Shown: positions 18,678 to 28,708, numbered from the stretch's first letter. The stretch: DNA of 64,000 nt from Streptococcus mitis (GCF_002860865.1 NZ_PKIE01000001.1:62001-126000), one strand, 5' to 3'. Program-made: numbers and translations. Notes: generated by a model from the letters alone, not told the origin.

Positions 18678-19472
18678 TTAATCTGCGGTATGGCTAGATG
18701 GTTTCAGCTTGTAACGGTCATAAAGTTTTTGCAAACTGCCATCCTTGCTCCATTTGGTGACCAAGTTATCAAGATAGTCGTTGAGCTCGGTATTTGATTT
18801 TTTGGTGACGATACCGTAGTCAGATGGCTTGAAACTATCATCTAGTAGAGCTGTCCGTTTACTAGTGTAGCCAGATAGAATCGAGCGGTCAACGGAAAAG
18901 GCATCGATACGATGAGCATGCAGGGAAGTAATCAATTCTGGGTAGGAACCAAGTTCGACGAATTTAAACTTCAGACCTTTCTTTTTACCCAGTTCGGTAA
19001 TTAGGCGTTGGGTAATGGAACCTTGGGCAACCCCGATGGTTTTACCATTTAGATCCTCAATCTTTTTGATTTTGGCAGATTTATTGACCAAAAAGCCAGA
19101 TGCGTCTGTGTAGTAGGGACTGGTAAAGTTGTAGAGTTTTTTGCGTTCGTCTGTGATGGTAAAGGTCGCGATATCCATATCGACTTGTTCATTGTCTAGA
19201 AGGGGTCCACGAGTTTGCGCTGTAACAGGTACATAGCGAACCTTGACCTTGAGCTCATCAGCTACCATCTTGGCCAGGTCAGTTTCGATACCAGAATAGG
19301 TCCCTGTCTTGGGATCCTTGTAGCCAAAATTGGGAACGTCTTGTTTGACACCGACAACCAGCTCGCCTCTCTTTTGAATGTCTGCAACACTGGTATCAGC
19401 CTGAACTGGTTTTGTAGCAGCAAGGCCGAAAAGGCTAATCAATAATGCTGATAAAAAGAATTTCTTTTTCAT
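18678..19472 (-). CDS. Amino acid ABC transporter substrate-binding protein
   Basis: The start at 19472 is chosen because AAGGAGG lies just before it and it opens a signal peptide (MKKKFFLSALLISLFG… ending near PVQA). This gives 264 residues. The family-3 solute-binding signature GIETDLAKMVADEL is present. No lipobox cysteine is seen in the leader, so retention at the cell surface may rely on the permeases. It lies between the ATPase and permease genes. Confidence 0.9.
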   Translation of the reverse strand: MKKKFFLSALLISLFGLAATKPVQADTSVADIQKRGELVVGVKQDVPNFGYKDPKTGTYSGIETDLAKMVADELKVKVRYVPVTAQTRGPLLDNEQVDMDIATFTITDERKKLYNFTSPYYTDASGFLVNKSAKIKKIEDLNGKTIGVAQGSITQRLITELGKKKGLKFKFVELGSYPELITSLHAHRIDAFSVDRSILSGYTSKRTALLDDSFKPSDYGIVTKKSNTELNDYLDNLVTKWSKDGSLQKLYDRYKLKPSSHTAD

Positions 19473-19482
19473 AGGCGCCTCC

Positions 19483-20241
19483 TTATTTGACTTTGTCACT
19501 TTCATGGTTGATGATTTTGCTGAGAAATTGTTGGGCACGAGGTTCGCTTGGATTGTCGAAAAAGTCATCGACATCGGTTGTATCTACCAAAACTTCTCCG
19601 TCAGCCATAAAGATGATGCGGTCAGCAACTTCACGGGCGAAGCCCATTTCATGGGTCACGACAATCATATTCATACCATCGTGGGCCAATTTTTGCATAA
19701 CTGCCAGAACATCGCCGATGGTTTCAGGATCAAGAGCAGATGTTGGCTCATCAAAGAGGAGGAGTTCCGGATGCATAGCGAGTCCACGTGCGATGGCAAT
19801 TCGTTGTTTTTGTCCACCGGATAGCATGGCTGGATAAGAATCTTTTTTGTCCCACATATTTACAAATTCTAGATATTTTTGGGCTGTTTTTTCAGCTTCT
19901 TTTTTATCAATTCCTAGAACTTTTATGGGTGCGAGTGTTACGTTTTCTAACACTGTTTTGTGAGGGTAAAGGTTAAAATGCTGGAAAACCATGCCGACTT
20001 CCTTGCGAAGAGGAACCAAATCTTTCTGGCTGGCACCAGCAACTTGGTGGCCATTGACTAGAAGACTTCCCTTGTCGACAGCCTCCAAACCATTGATGGT
20101 ACGGATAAGAGTGGATTTCCCAGAACCAGATGGTCCGAGTAGGACAACGACTTGTCCTTTTTCAAAACGGAGATTGATGTCGCGGAGTGCGTGGTAGTCT
20201 CCGTAATATTTTTCGACGTGTTCAAATTCTACTAAAGCCAT
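19483..20241 (-). CDS. Amino acid ABC transporter ATPase (GlnQ-type)
   Basis: This 252-residue ATPase has Walker A GPSGSGKSTL (residues ~32-41), the signature LSGGQKQR, Walker B LLLFDEPTSALDP and the switch His (VVTHEMGF). It is the first gene of the operon and diverges from recJ. The GGAG upstream of 20241 gives a good start. It drives uptake through the two permeases encoded downstream. Confidence 0.94.
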   Translation of the reverse strand: MALVEFEHVEKYYGDYHALRDINLRFEKGQVVVLLGPSGSGKSTLIRTINGLEAVDKGSLLVNGHQVAGASQKDLVPLRKEVGMVFQHFNLYPHKTVLENVTLAPIKVLGIDKKEAEKTAQKYLEFVNMWDKKDSYPAMLSGGQKQRIAIARGLAMHPELLLFDEPTSALDPETIGDVLAVMQKLAHDGMNMIVVTHEMGFAREVADRIIFMADGEVLVDTTDVDDFFDNPSEPRAQQFLSKIINHESDKVK

Positions 20242-20372
20242 ATGGAATCTCCTTTGTGTTAGATTTTATAACACGATTCTACACCAAAAGAATGGCCTTG
20301 TCAAATCATATCTGAAAAAATTCACTAAAATTTTATAAAAAAGCAATCTGGATAGAGAAAAAGCCTAAATCA

Positions 20373-20381
20373 TGTTATAAT
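20373..20381 (+). promoter_or_regulatory. recJ promoter
   Basis: Extended -10 TGT-TATAAT (-10 at 20376-20381), about 37 nt before the recJ start. Confidence 0.6.
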
Positions 20382-20417
20382 GAAGCAATAGAATTCTTAG
20401 AAAGAGTGGATGTCTTT

Positions 20418-22640
20418 TTGATAACACCTACTTATGAATGGCAGTTTGCCCCGCAGGTTGAAGATGCGGATTTTACAAAGATAGCCAAGAAGGCTGGACT
20501 GGGTCCTGAGGTGGCTCGCTTATTATTTGAGAGGGGGATTCAGGACCAAGAAAGCCTGAAGAAGTTTTTAGAACCTTCTTTGGAGGACTTGCATGACCCT
20601 TATCTGCTCCATGATATGGACAAGGCAGTGGCTCGGATTCGTCAGGCCATCGAAGAAGGGGAAAATATTCTCGTTTATGGAGACTACGATGCGGATGGTA
20701 TGACCTCGGCTTCGATTGTGAAGGAAAGTTTGGAACAGCTTGGTGCCGAGTGCCGTGTTTACCTGCCCAATCGTTTCACTGATGGCTATGGACCTAATGC
20801 TAGTGTTTATAAATACTTTATCGAGCAAGAGGGAATTTCCTTGATAGTGACAGTGGATAATGGGGTTGCTGGTCATGAGGCCATCGAATTGGCCCAGTCT
20901 ATGGGAGTAGATGTCATTGTGACTGACCACCATTCCATGCCTGAAACCCTGCCCGATGCCTATGCTATCGTTCATCCTGAGCATCCAGATGCGGACTATC
21001 CTTTCAAATATTTGGCTGGTTGCGGAGTGGCCTTCAAGCTGGCTTGCGCCCTTTTAGAGGAAGTTCAAGTGGAACTGCTTGACTTGGTCGCTATCGGTAC
21101 CATTGCAGATATGGTGAGTCTGACGGATGAAAATCGTATCTTGGTTCAATATGGTCTGGAAATGTTGGGGCACACTCAGCGCATTGGTCTACAAGAAATG
21201 CTGGGCATGGCTGGCATTGCTGCTAACGAGGTGACAGAAGAGACAGTTGGTTTCCAGATTGCCCCTCGTTTGAATGCCTTGGGCCGCTTGGATGATCCCA
21301 ATCCTGCCATTGATTTGTTGACTGGATTTGACGACGAGGAAGCGCATGAGATTGCCCTTATGATTCATCAGAAAAACGAAGAGCGCAAGGAAATCGTCCA
21401 GTCAATCTATGAAGAAGCCAAGAACATGGTGGATCCTGAGAAGAAGGTTCAGGTCTTGGCCAAGGAAGGCTGGAATCCTGGGGTTCTAGGTATCGTGGCT
21501 GGTCGTTTGTTGGAAGAATTGGGACAGACAGTCATCGTTCTTAATATAGAAGACGGTCGTGCCAAGGGTAGTGCTCGTAGTGTGGAAGCGGTCGATATTT
21601 TTGAAGCCCTGGATCCCCATCGTGACCTCTTTATAGCCTTTGGCGGCCATGCTGGTGCAGCGGGTATGACGCTGGAAGTTGAGAAACTTTCAGATTTATC
21701 TCAGGTCTTGGAAGATTATGTCCGTGAAAAAGGTGCAGATGTTAGTGGCAAGAATAAGTTAAACTTAGATGAAGAGCTGGATTTGGAGACTTTGAGTCTT
21801 GAAACAGTCAAGAATTTTGAACGTTTAGCTCCCTTTGGAATGGACAATCAGAAACCAGTCTTTTATATTAAGGATTTTCAGGTTGAAAGTGCCCGTACCA
21901 TGGGGGCAGGCAATGCCCATCTCAAGCTGAAAATCTCTAAGGGGGAAGCGAGTTTTGAAGTGGTAGCCTTCGGTCAAGGCAGATGGGCGACAGAGTTTTC
22001 TCAAACCAAGAATCTAGAGCTGGCAGTCAAATTGTCTGTCAATCAATGGAATGGTCAAACTGCCCTCCAGTTGATGATGGTGGATGCACGTGTGGAGGGT
22101 GTTCAACTTTTTAACATTCGTGGAAAAAATGCAGTCTTGCCAGAAGGGGTTCCAGTCTTGGATTTTGCTGGGGAATTGCCAAATCTGGCGGATAGTGAAG
22201 CTGTTGTCGTACAAACCATTCCTGAAGATATTACTCAGCTGAAGACCATTTTTCAGGAACAGAATTTCTCTGCTGTCTATTTCAAAAATGACATTTACAA
22301 GGCCTATTATCTAACAGGCTATGGGACTAGAGAGCAGTTTGCTAAATTGTACAAGACCATCTACCAGTTTCCAGAGTTTGATATTCGCTATAAGCTCAAG
22401 GATTTAGCGACTTATCTCAATATCCAACAAATCTTGCTGGTCAAGATGATTCAAGTGTTTGAAGAACTAGGCTTTGTGATGATCAAAGATGGTGTCATGA
22501 CGGTCAATAAAGAGGCGCCAAAGCGGGAAATCGGAGAAAGTCAAATTTACCAAAATCTCAAACAAACCGTCAAAGACCAAGAAATGATGGCGCTGGGTAC
22601 TGTGCAAGAAATTTATGACTTTTTAATGGAAAAAGAATAG
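20418..22640 (+). CDS. recJ: Single-strand DNA exonuclease RecJ
   Basis: RecJ is a 5'-to-3' ssDNA exonuclease for recombination and mismatch/base-excision repair. The DHH motif is DYDADGMTSASIV, with further motifs VTDHHSMPE and GRLDDP. The DHHA1 motif is GGHAGAAGMTL, followed by an OB-like domain and the Firmicute C-terminal extension. The start is uncertain: TTG 20418 (740 residues, preceded by GTGGA) is preferred over the in-frame GTG 20406, which has no ribosome site. No ATG start is available. Confidence 0.94.
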   Translation: MITPTYEWQFAPQVEDADFTKIAKKAGLGPEVARLLFERGIQDQESLKKFLEPSLEDLHDPYLLHDMDKAVARIRQAIEEGENILVYGDYDADGMTSASIVKESLEQLGAECRVYLPNRFTDGYGPNASVYKYFIEQEGISLIVTVDNGVAGHEAIELAQSMGVDVIVTDHHSMPETLPDAYAIVHPEHPDADYPFKYLAGCGVAFKLACALLEEVQVELLDLVAIGTIADMVSLTDENRILVQYGLEMLGHTQRIGLQEMLGMAGIAANEVTEETVGFQIAPRLNALGRLDDPNPAIDLLTGFDDEEAHEIALMIHQKNEERKEIVQSIYEEAKNMVDPEKKVQVLAKEGWNPGVLGIVAGRLLEELGQTVIVLNIEDGRAKGSARSVEAVDIFEALDPHRDLFIAFGGHAGAAGMTLEVEKLSDLSQVLEDYVREKGADVSGKNKLNLDEELDLETLSLETVKNFERLAPFGMDNQKPVFYIKDFQVESARTMGAGNAHLKLKISKGEASFEVVAFGQGRWATEFSQTKNLELAVKLSVNQWNGQTALQLMMVDARVEGVQLFNIRGKNAVLPEGVPVLDFAGELPNLADSEAVVVQTIPEDITQLKTIFQEQNFSAVYFKNDIYKAYYLTGYGTREQFAKLYKTIYQFPEFDIRYKLKDLATYLNIQQILLVKMIQVFEELGFVMIKDGVMTVNKEAPKREIGESQIYQNLKQTVKDQEMMALGTVQEIYDFLMEKE

Positions 22641-22648
22641 CAGATAGG

Positions 22649-22675
22649 AAAGAGTTGGGAAACCAGCTCTTTTTT
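22649..22675 (+). terminator. Terminator of recJ
   Basis: AAAGAGTTGG pairs with CCAGCTCTTT around a GAAA loop, followed by a T-run. Confidence 0.85.
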
Positions 22676-22692
22676 GAAAACAAATCTTCATT

Positions 22693-22720
22693 TTGAAAAT
22701 CATCAAAAAAATGGTATAAT
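22693..22720 (+). promoter_or_regulatory. Promoter of the RNase J2 gene
   Basis: TTGAAA (22693-22698), a 16-nt spacer, and an extended -10 TGG-TATAAT (-10 at 22715-22720). The leader is about 85 nt. Confidence 0.7.
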
Positions 22721-22810
22721 GGTAGGAAAAGATTCGGCTAAAAGTAGTGCTTTTAGAATAAAAGGGCAAGTAACCCTATAATCAAAATAAATTAAGCTTT
22801 CGGAGGAAAA

Positions 22811-24472
22811 ATGAGTAATATCAGTTTAACAACACTTGGTGGTGTACGTGAAAATGGGAAAAATATGTATATCGCTGAAATCGATGGGTCTATTTTCGTT
22901 TTGGATGCAGGTCTAAAATATCCTGAAAATGAACAACTAGGGGTGGATGTGGTCATTCCCAATATGGACTACCTTTTTGAAAATAGCGACCGTATCGCTG
23001 GGGTTTTCTTGACCCACGGACATGCCGATGCCATCGGCGCGCTGCCTTATCTCTTGGCTGAAGCTAAGGTACCTGTATTTGGTTCTGAGTTGACTATTGA
23101 GTTGGCCAAGCTCTTTGTCAAAGGAAATGACGCAGTTAAGAAATTCAATGATTTTCATGTCATTGATGAGGATACGGAGATTGATTTTGGAGGGACTGTA
23201 GTTTCCTTCTTCCGTACGACCCACTCTATCCCAGAAAGTTTGGGTGTTGTCTTGAAGACAGCTGAAGGTAGTATCGTTTATACAGGTGACTTCAAATTTG
23301 ACCAGACAGCTAGTGAATCCTATGCGACAGACTTCGCTCGTTTGGCAGAAATCGGTCGTGATGGAGTTCTGGCTCTTCTTAGCGATTCAGCCAATGCGGA
23401 CAGTAATATCCAAGTGGCTAGCGAAAGTGAGGTTGGGGACGAAATCACTCAAACCATTTCTGATTGGGATGGACGTATTATCGTTGCAGCAGTAGCTAGC
23501 AACCTCTCTCGTATTCAGCAGGTGTTTGACGCTGCGGATGCAACAGGCCGTCGTGTGGTCTTGACAGGATTTGATATTGAAAATATCGTCCGCACTGCTA
23601 TTCGCCTCAAGAAATTGTCTTTAGCTAACGAAAGTCTTTTGATTAAGCCAAAGGATATGTCTCGCTTTGAAGACCATGAGTTGATTATCCTTGAGACAGG
23701 TCGTATGGGTGAGCCTATCAATGGTCTTCGCAAGATGTCGATTGGTCGCCACCGTTATGTGGAAATCAAGGACGGTGATTTGGTCTATATCGTAACCACT
23801 CCGTCTATCGCCAAGGAAGCGGTCGTTGCGCGTGTGGAAAACATGATTTACCAAGCTGGTGGGGTTGTCAAACTGATCACTCAAAGCTTGCGTGTGTCAG
23901 GGCACGGAAATGCGCGTGATTTGCAGTTGATGATCAATCTCTTGCAACCCAAGTATCTCTTCCCAATTCAAGGGGAATATCGTGAGTTGGATGCTCATGC
24001 TAAGGCTGCTATGGCAGTTGGAATGTTGCCAGAACGCATTTTCATCCCTAAAAAGGGAACAAGCATGGCTTATGAGAATGGAGACTTTGTCCCAGCTGGA
24101 GCGGTTTCAGCAGGCGATGTCTTGATTGACGGGAATGCCATCGGTGATGTTGGAAATGTGGTTCTTCGTGACCGTAAGGTCTTGTCAGAAGATGGCATTT
24201 TCATCGTAGCAATTACCGTTAACCGTCGTGAGAAGAAAATTGTGGCCAAGGCTCGTGTTCATACGCGCGGATTTGTTTATCTCAAGAAGAGCCGTGATAT
24301 TCTCCGTGAAAGTTCAGAATTGATTAACCAGACGGTAGAAGACTATCTTCAAGGAGATGACTTTGACTGGGCAGATCTCAAAGGGAAGGTTCGTGATAAT
24401 CTGACCAAGTATCTCTTTGACCAGACTAAGCGTCGTCCAGCTATTTTACCAGTAGTCATGGAAGCAAAATAA
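22811..24472 (+). CDS. rnjB: Ribonuclease J2
   Basis: This 553-residue protein of the metallo-beta-lactamase/beta-CASP RNase family starts at ATG 22811 after GGAGG. The catalytic HxHxDH motif reads HGHADA (residues 69-74): the terminal His is replaced by Ala, as in J2 paralogues with little activity of their own. The downstream beta-CASP and C-terminal domains are intact. J2 normally forms a complex with RNase J1, the more active nuclease, in mRNA decay. The J2 rather than J1 assignment rests on the altered motif and the length. Confidence 0.88.
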   Translation: MSNISLTTLGGVRENGKNMYIAEIDGSIFVLDAGLKYPENEQLGVDVVIPNMDYLFENSDRIAGVFLTHGHADAIGALPYLLAEAKVPVFGSELTIELAKLFVKGNDAVKKFNDFHVIDEDTEIDFGGTVVSFFRTTHSIPESLGVVLKTAEGSIVYTGDFKFDQTASESYATDFARLAEIGRDGVLALLSDSANADSNIQVASESEVGDEITQTISDWDGRIIVAAVASNLSRIQQVFDAADATGRRVVLTGFDIENIVRTAIRLKKLSLANESLLIKPKDMSRFEDHELIILETGRMGEPINGLRKMSIGRHRYVEIKDGDLVYIVTTPSIAKEAVVARVENMIYQAGGVVKLITQSLRVSGHGNARDLQLMINLLQPKYLFPIQGEYRELDAHAKAAMAVGMLPERIFIPKKGTSMAYENGDFVPAGAVSAGDVLIDGNAIGDVGNVVLRDRKVLSEDGIFIVAITVNRREKKIVAKARVHTRGFVYLKKSRDILRESSELINQTVEDYLQGDDFDWADLKGKVRDNLTKYLFDQTKRRPAILPVVMEAK

Positions 24473-24491
24473 TCGTTGAAATAAACAGAGA

Positions 24492-24514
24492 GAAAGTCGA
24501 ATTTCGGCTTTTTC
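24492..24514 (+). terminator. Probable terminator of rnjB
   Basis: AAAGTCGAA pairs imperfectly with TTCGGCTTT, followed by TTTCTT, just after the rnjB stop. Confidence 0.6.
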
Positions 24515-24540
24515 TTATCGGAAAATAGAAGGAGCAAATC

Positions 24541-25320
24541 ATGGCAGTAATGAAAATTGAGTATTACTCACAAGTCTTGGATATGGAGTGGGGAGTGAAT
24601 GTCCTCTATCCCGATGCCAATCGAGTGGAAGAACCAGAGTGTAAAGATGTTCCCGTCTTGTACCTCTTGCACGGGATGTCTGGTAATCATAATAGTTGGC
24701 TCAAGCGGACCAATGTAGAACGCTTGCTTCGGGGGACTAATCTCATAGTCGTCATGCCCAATACCAGCAACGGTTGGTACACTGATACCCAGTATGGTTT
24801 TGACTATTACACAGCTCTAGCAGAGGAATTGCCACAGGTTTTGAAACGCTTTTTCCCTAACATGACTAGCAAGCGTGAAAAGACCTTTCTCGCTGGTCTC
24901 TCTATGGGAGGTTACGGCTGTTTTAAACTGGCTCTTGCTACAAATCGTTTCTCTCGTGCAGCTAGCTTTTCAGGCGCCCTTAGTTTTCAAGATTTTTCTC
25001 CTGAAAGCCAAAATCTGGGAACACCAGCTTATTGGAGAGGTGTGTTTGGGGAGATTAAAGATTGGACAGCTAGCCCCTATTCTCTTGAAAGTCTGGCTAA
25101 AAAATCGGATAAAAATACCAAGCTTTGGGCTTGGTGTGGCGAGCAGGATTTCTTGTACGAAGCCAATAATCTCGCAGTGAAAAATCTCAAAAAACTTGGA
25201 TTTGATGTGACCTATAGTCATAGCGCTGGAACACACGAATGGTATTACTGGGAAAAACAATTGGAACGGTTCTTAGCAACCCTACCGATTGATTTTAAAT
25301 TAGAAGAGAGATTGACTTAG
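24541..25320 (+). CDS. estA: Tributyrin esterase EstA
   Basis: This 259-residue alpha/beta-hydrolase of the esterase D/S-formylglutathione hydrolase family has the oxyanion segment [12 protein letters not shown] and the nucleophile elbow GLSMGGYG. A late His in [10 protein letters not shown] and an Asp in GEQDFLY complete the triad. There is no signal peptide. Pneumococcal EstA removes acetyl groups from host sialoglycans and short-chain esters; the same role is inferred here. Confidence 0.9.
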   Translation: MAVMKIEYYSQVLDMEWGVNVLYPDANRVEEPECKDVPVLYLLHGMSGNHNSWLKRTNVERLLRGTNLIVVMPNTSNGWYTDTQYGFDYYTALAEELPQVLKRFFPNMTSKREKTFLAGLSMGGYGCFKLALATNRFSRAASFSGALSFQDFSPESQNLGTPAYWRGVFGEIKDWTASPYSLESLAKKSDKNTKLWAWCGEQDFLYEANNLAVKNLKKLGFDVTYSHSAGTHEWYYWEKQLERFLATLPIDFKLEERLT

Positions 25321-25431
25321 TTTGAATTTCAGCATAGGGGGAGTAGAATTAAAATAAAATATGTTTTCACTAGACTTTTCAAACGAAAGTAGTAGAATAG
25401 TAATAAGATACTGGAGGAAAGAGAGTAGGAA

Positions 25432-26652
25432 ATGTACCGTTATCAAATTGGCATTCCCGCATTAGAATATGATCAGTTTGTCAAAGACCATGAATTAGCT
25501 AATGTATTACAAAGTAGTGCTTGGGAAAAAGTGAAATCTGATTGGAATCATGAGAGGCTTGGTGTCTATGAAGAGGGGAAGTTACTGGCTGTGGCTAGTA
25601 TTCTCATAAAGTCTCTACCTTTGGGGTATAAAATGTTTTATATTCCAAGAGGTCCTATATTGGATTACAGGGATGCAGAACTTTTAAAGTTTGTCCTGCA
25701 GTCTATTAAGTCTTATGCTCGCAGTAAGAGAGCTATTTTTGTGACTTTTGATCCAAGTATTTGCCTGTCTCAAAGTTTAATTAATCAGGAAAAAACAGAA
25801 TTTCCTGAAAATCTGGCTATTATTGATAGCTTGCAACAAATGGGAGTAAGGTGGTCAGGAAAAACAGAGGAAATGGGAGACACCATTCAACCTCGTATTC
25901 AGGCGAAAATATACAAGGAAAATTTTGAAGAAGATAAACTCTCCAAGTCAACAAAACAGGCTATTCGAACAGCACGGAATAAGGGGGTAGAGATTCAATT
26001 TGGTGGAACTGAATTATTGGAGTCTTTTTCCTTTTTGATGAAAAAAACCGAGAAGCGGAAAGAGATTCATTTGAGGAATGAAGCCTATTATAAAAAGTTA
26101 TTAGATAATTTTAAGGACAAGGCCTATATCACCTTGGCAACCTTGGATGTTTCTAAACGTTCGCAAGAATTAGAAGAACAGTTAGCGAAAAACAGAGCCT
26201 TGGAAGAGACCTTTACTGAGTCGACTCGAACTTCAAAAGTAGAAGCGCAGAAGAAGGAAAAAGAACGTTTGTTAGAGGAATTGACTTTCCTGCAGGAATA
26301 TATGGATGCAGGTCAAGCAAGAGTTCCTTTAGCGGCTACCTTGACTTTAGAATTCGGACAAACTTCTGTCAATCTATACGCAGGAATGGATGAAGATTTT
26401 AGACGTTATAAAGCTCCTATTTTGACTTGGTATGAGACAGCTCGATATTCCTTTGAACGTGGCATTTTATGGCAAAATTTAGGAGGCGTCGAGAATGCTT
26501 TAGATGGTGGACTCTATCGTTTTAAAGCTAATTTTAATCCAACGATCGAAGAATACTTGGGTGAATTTACAATGCCTACCCATCCTCTCTATCCTCTGTT
26601 AAGACTTGCTCTTGATTTCCGTAAAACATTAAGAAAAAAACATAGAAAGTAA
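25432..26652 (+). CDS. murM: tRNA-dependent lipid II amino acid ligase MurM
   Basis: This 406-residue FemX/FemA-family aminoacyltransferase has two GNAT-like domains split by a coiled-coil arm (residues ~233-283, rich in Glu/Lys/Leu). It adds the first residue (Ala or Ser, from charged tRNA) to the lysine of lipid II, making branched muropeptides. In pneumococci, mosaic alleles contribute to beta-lactam resistance. It is followed 4 nt later by murN. The order murM-murN supports the assignment. Allele type cannot be judged from one sequence. Confidence 0.93.
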   Translation: MYRYQIGIPALEYDQFVKDHELANVLQSSAWEKVKSDWNHERLGVYEEGKLLAVASILIKSLPLGYKMFYIPRGPILDYRDAELLKFVLQSIKSYARSKRAIFVTFDPSICLSQSLINQEKTEFPENLAIIDSLQQMGVRWSGKTEEMGDTIQPRIQAKIYKENFEEDKLSKSTKQAIRTARNKGVEIQFGGTELLESFSFLMKKTEKRKEIHLRNEAYYKKLLDNFKDKAYITLATLDVSKRSQELEEQLAKNRALEETFTESTRTSKVEAQKKEKERLLEELTFLQEYMDAGQARVPLAATLTLEFGQTSVNLYAGMDEDFRRYKAPILTWYETARYSFERGILWQNLGGVENALDGGLYRFKANFNPTIEEYLGEFTMPTHPLYPLLRLALDFRKTLRKKHRK

Positions 26653-26656
26653 GTAT

Positions 26657-27889
26657 ATGGCACTAATTACACTCACGAAAGAAGAGTTTCAGGATTATTC
26701 TGATCAGGTTTCTTCTCGTTCTTTTATGCAATCGGTCCAGATGGGGGACTTGTTAGAAAAAAGAGGAGCTCGAATTGTTTATCTTGCTTTGAAACAAGCA
26801 GAAGAAATTCAAGTTGCAGCTCTGGTTTATAGCTTGCCCATGCTGGGTGGTCTGCATATGGAGATCAATTCGGGGCCGATTTATACCCAACACGATGCTC
26901 TTCCAGTTTTTTATGCGGAGTTAAAAGAATATGCCAAGCAAAATGGTGTATTAGAGTTGCTTGTAAAACCTTATGAAACTTATCAAACTTTTGATAGCCA
27001 AGGTAATCCAATAGATGCTGAGAAAAAAAGTACCATTCAAGGTTTAACTGATTTAGGTTATCAATTTGATGGCTTGACAAGAGGTTATCCAGGTGGAGAA
27101 CCAGATTGGTTATACTATAAAGATTTGACTGAATTAACTGAAAAGAATTTGCTTAAAAGTTTTAGTAAAAAGGGTAAACCCTTGGTGAAAAAGGCTGAAA
27201 CGTTTGGCATTCGGTTGAAAAAGTTACAACGTGAAGAACTATCGATTTTTAAGAATATAACAAAAGAAACCTCTGAACGTAGAGAATACAGTGATAAAAG
27301 TTTAGAATATTATGAGCACTTTTATGATTCATTTGGAGAACAAGCGGAGTTTCTCATAGCAACCTTGAATGTTTCGGACTATATGAGCAAATTGCAAGGT
27401 GAACAAAGTAAACTAGAAGAAATCTTGGACAAGTTGCGACTTGATTTGAGTAAAAATCCTCATTCTGAGAAAAAACAAAATCAACTGAGAGAATATTCTA
27501 GTCAATTTGAAACGTTTGAAGTTCGAAAAGCAGAAGCGCGAGACTTGATTGAAAAATATGGAGAAGAAGATATTGTTTTAGCCGGGAGTTTATTTGTTTA
27601 TATGCCTCAGGAAACGACTTATCTCTTTAGTGGTTCTTACACTGAGTTTAATAAGTTTTATGCCCCTGCACTGCTTCAAAAATATGTTATGTTGGAAAGC
27701 ATAAAACGTGGAATACCTAAATACAACTTCCTAGGCATTCAAGGGATTTTTGATGGTAGTGATGGTGTTTTGCGTTTTAAACAAAATTTTAATGGCTATA
27801 TTGTACGTAAAGCAGGAACTTTCCGTTATCATCCATCGCCTTTAAAATACAAAGCTATTCAGTTATTCAAAAAAATAGTAGGACGTTAA
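26657..27889 (+). CDS. murN: tRNA-dependent lipid II alanyltransferase MurN
   Basis: This 410-residue FemX-family protein has the same double-GNAT and coiled-coil layout as MurM (arm near residues 250-300). It adds the second alanine to the MurM product, completing the dipeptide cross-bridge. It shares the operon with murM. The C-terminus is basic (…YKAIQLFKKIVGR), as in MurM, which may help membrane association near lipid II. Confidence 0.93.
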   Translation: MALITLTKEEFQDYSDQVSSRSFMQSVQMGDLLEKRGARIVYLALKQAEEIQVAALVYSLPMLGGLHMEINSGPIYTQHDALPVFYAELKEYAKQNGVLELLVKPYETYQTFDSQGNPIDAEKKSTIQGLTDLGYQFDGLTRGYPGGEPDWLYYKDLTELTEKNLLKSFSKKGKPLVKKAETFGIRLKKLQREELSIFKNITKETSERREYSDKSLEYYEHFYDSFGEQAEFLIATLNVSDYMSKLQGEQSKLEEILDKLRLDLSKNPHSEKKQNQLREYSSQFETFEVRKAEARDLIEKYGEEDIVLAGSLFVYMPQETTYLFSGSYTEFNKFYAPALLQKYVMLESIKRGIPKYNFLGIQGIFDGSDGVLRFKQNFNGYIVRKAGTFRYHPSPLKYKAIQLFKKIVGR

Positions 27890-27967
27890 GATGAAAAAGC
27901 CAGTATTTAGCTTTCTTTCAGCTTGTTTTAGTAAAATAGACTGTATTTGCTAGAAAGGTGGAGAGAT

Positions 27968-28669
27968 ATGCGTTGGCTTTTTCGTTTGATAGGGGCTTTC
28001 TTTTATTTTATTTGGCGTTTGTTTTGGCGTCTGGTTTGGATTGTTTTGCTTTTATGTACTCTTGCTTTTGGATTTCTCTGGTATCTGAACGGGGATTTTC
28101 AAGGGGCGCTGAAGCAAGCAGAACGGTCAGTAAAAATTGGTCAACAAAGTATCGACCAATGGGAAAGAACAGGGCAACTGCCTAAGTTAAGCCAGACAGA
28201 TAGTCATCAACACTCTGAAGGAAGGTGGCCACAGGCCTCTTCTCGTATTTACTTGGATCCCCAGATGGATTCACGCTTTCAAGAAGCTTATTTAGAAGCA
28301 ATCCAGAATTGGAATCAAACAGGTGCTTTTAACTTTGAACTCGTGACGGAGTCCAGTAAGGCGGATATTATGGCTACGGAGATGAATGACGGAAACACTC
28401 CTGTGGCAGGAGAGGCGGAAAGTCAGACCAATCTCTTAACAGGGCAATTCTTGTCTGTAACGGTGCGCCTGAATCATTATTATTTGTCCAATCCTAACTA
28501 TGGCTATTCCTATGAGCGCCTTGTCCATACGGCAGAACATGAGTTGGGGCATGCAATTGGCTTGGACCATACAGATGAGAAGTCTGTGATGCAACCTGCA
28601 GGTTCCTTTTATGGTATCCAGGAAGAGGATGTTGAAAGACTTCGGAAATTATATGAGACCAATGAGTAG
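27968..28669 (+). CDS. Membrane-anchored matrixin-type zinc metalloprotease
   Basis: ATG 27968 follows AGGTGGAG and gives 233 residues. An N-terminal hydrophobic, Trp/Phe-rich segment (~residues 1-43, VWIVLLLCTLAFGFLWYL) anchors it. The catalytic domain has HELGHAIGLDH (the metzincin HExxHxxGxxH zinc site) and a Met-turn SVMQP, as in the matrixin family. The active domain is probably outside the cell. The substrate is unknown. The stop codon is inside its own terminator stem. Confidence 0.9.
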   Translation: MRWLFRLIGAFFYFIWRLFWRLVWIVLLLCTLAFGFLWYLNGDFQGALKQAERSVKIGQQSIDQWERTGQLPKLSQTDSHQHSEGRWPQASSRIYLDPQMDSRFQEAYLEAIQNWNQTGAFNFELVTESSKADIMATEMNDGNTPVAGEAESQTNLLTGQFLSVTVRLNHYYLSNPNYGYSYERLVHTAEHELGHAIGLDHTDEKSVMQPAGSFYGIQEEDVERLRKLYETNE

Positions 28670-28694
28670 GGAGGTTATCTTTCCCTACTTTTTT
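28665..28694 (+). terminator. Terminator overlapping the matrixin stop codon
   Basis: AGTAGGGA (28665-28672, containing the TAG stop at 28667) pairs with TCCCTACT (28682-28689), followed by TTTTT. The T-tract touches the uvrC promoter. Confidence 0.88.
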
Positions 28695-28702
28695 GCTATA
28701 AT
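28694..28702 (+). promoter_or_regulatory. uvrC promoter, possible leaderless start
   Basis: Extended -10 TGC-TATAAT (-10 at 28697-28702). Transcription would begin about 7 nt later, at or next to the A of the uvrC ATG (28709). No -35 is recognisable in the terminator stem upstream. Confidence 0.6.
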
Positions 28703-28708
28703 GGAACT

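Noticed and set aside
20406..20417. GTG 20406 as the recJ start
   Set aside because: It lacks a ribosome site; TTG 20418 has GTGGA upstream. The choice is not certain.
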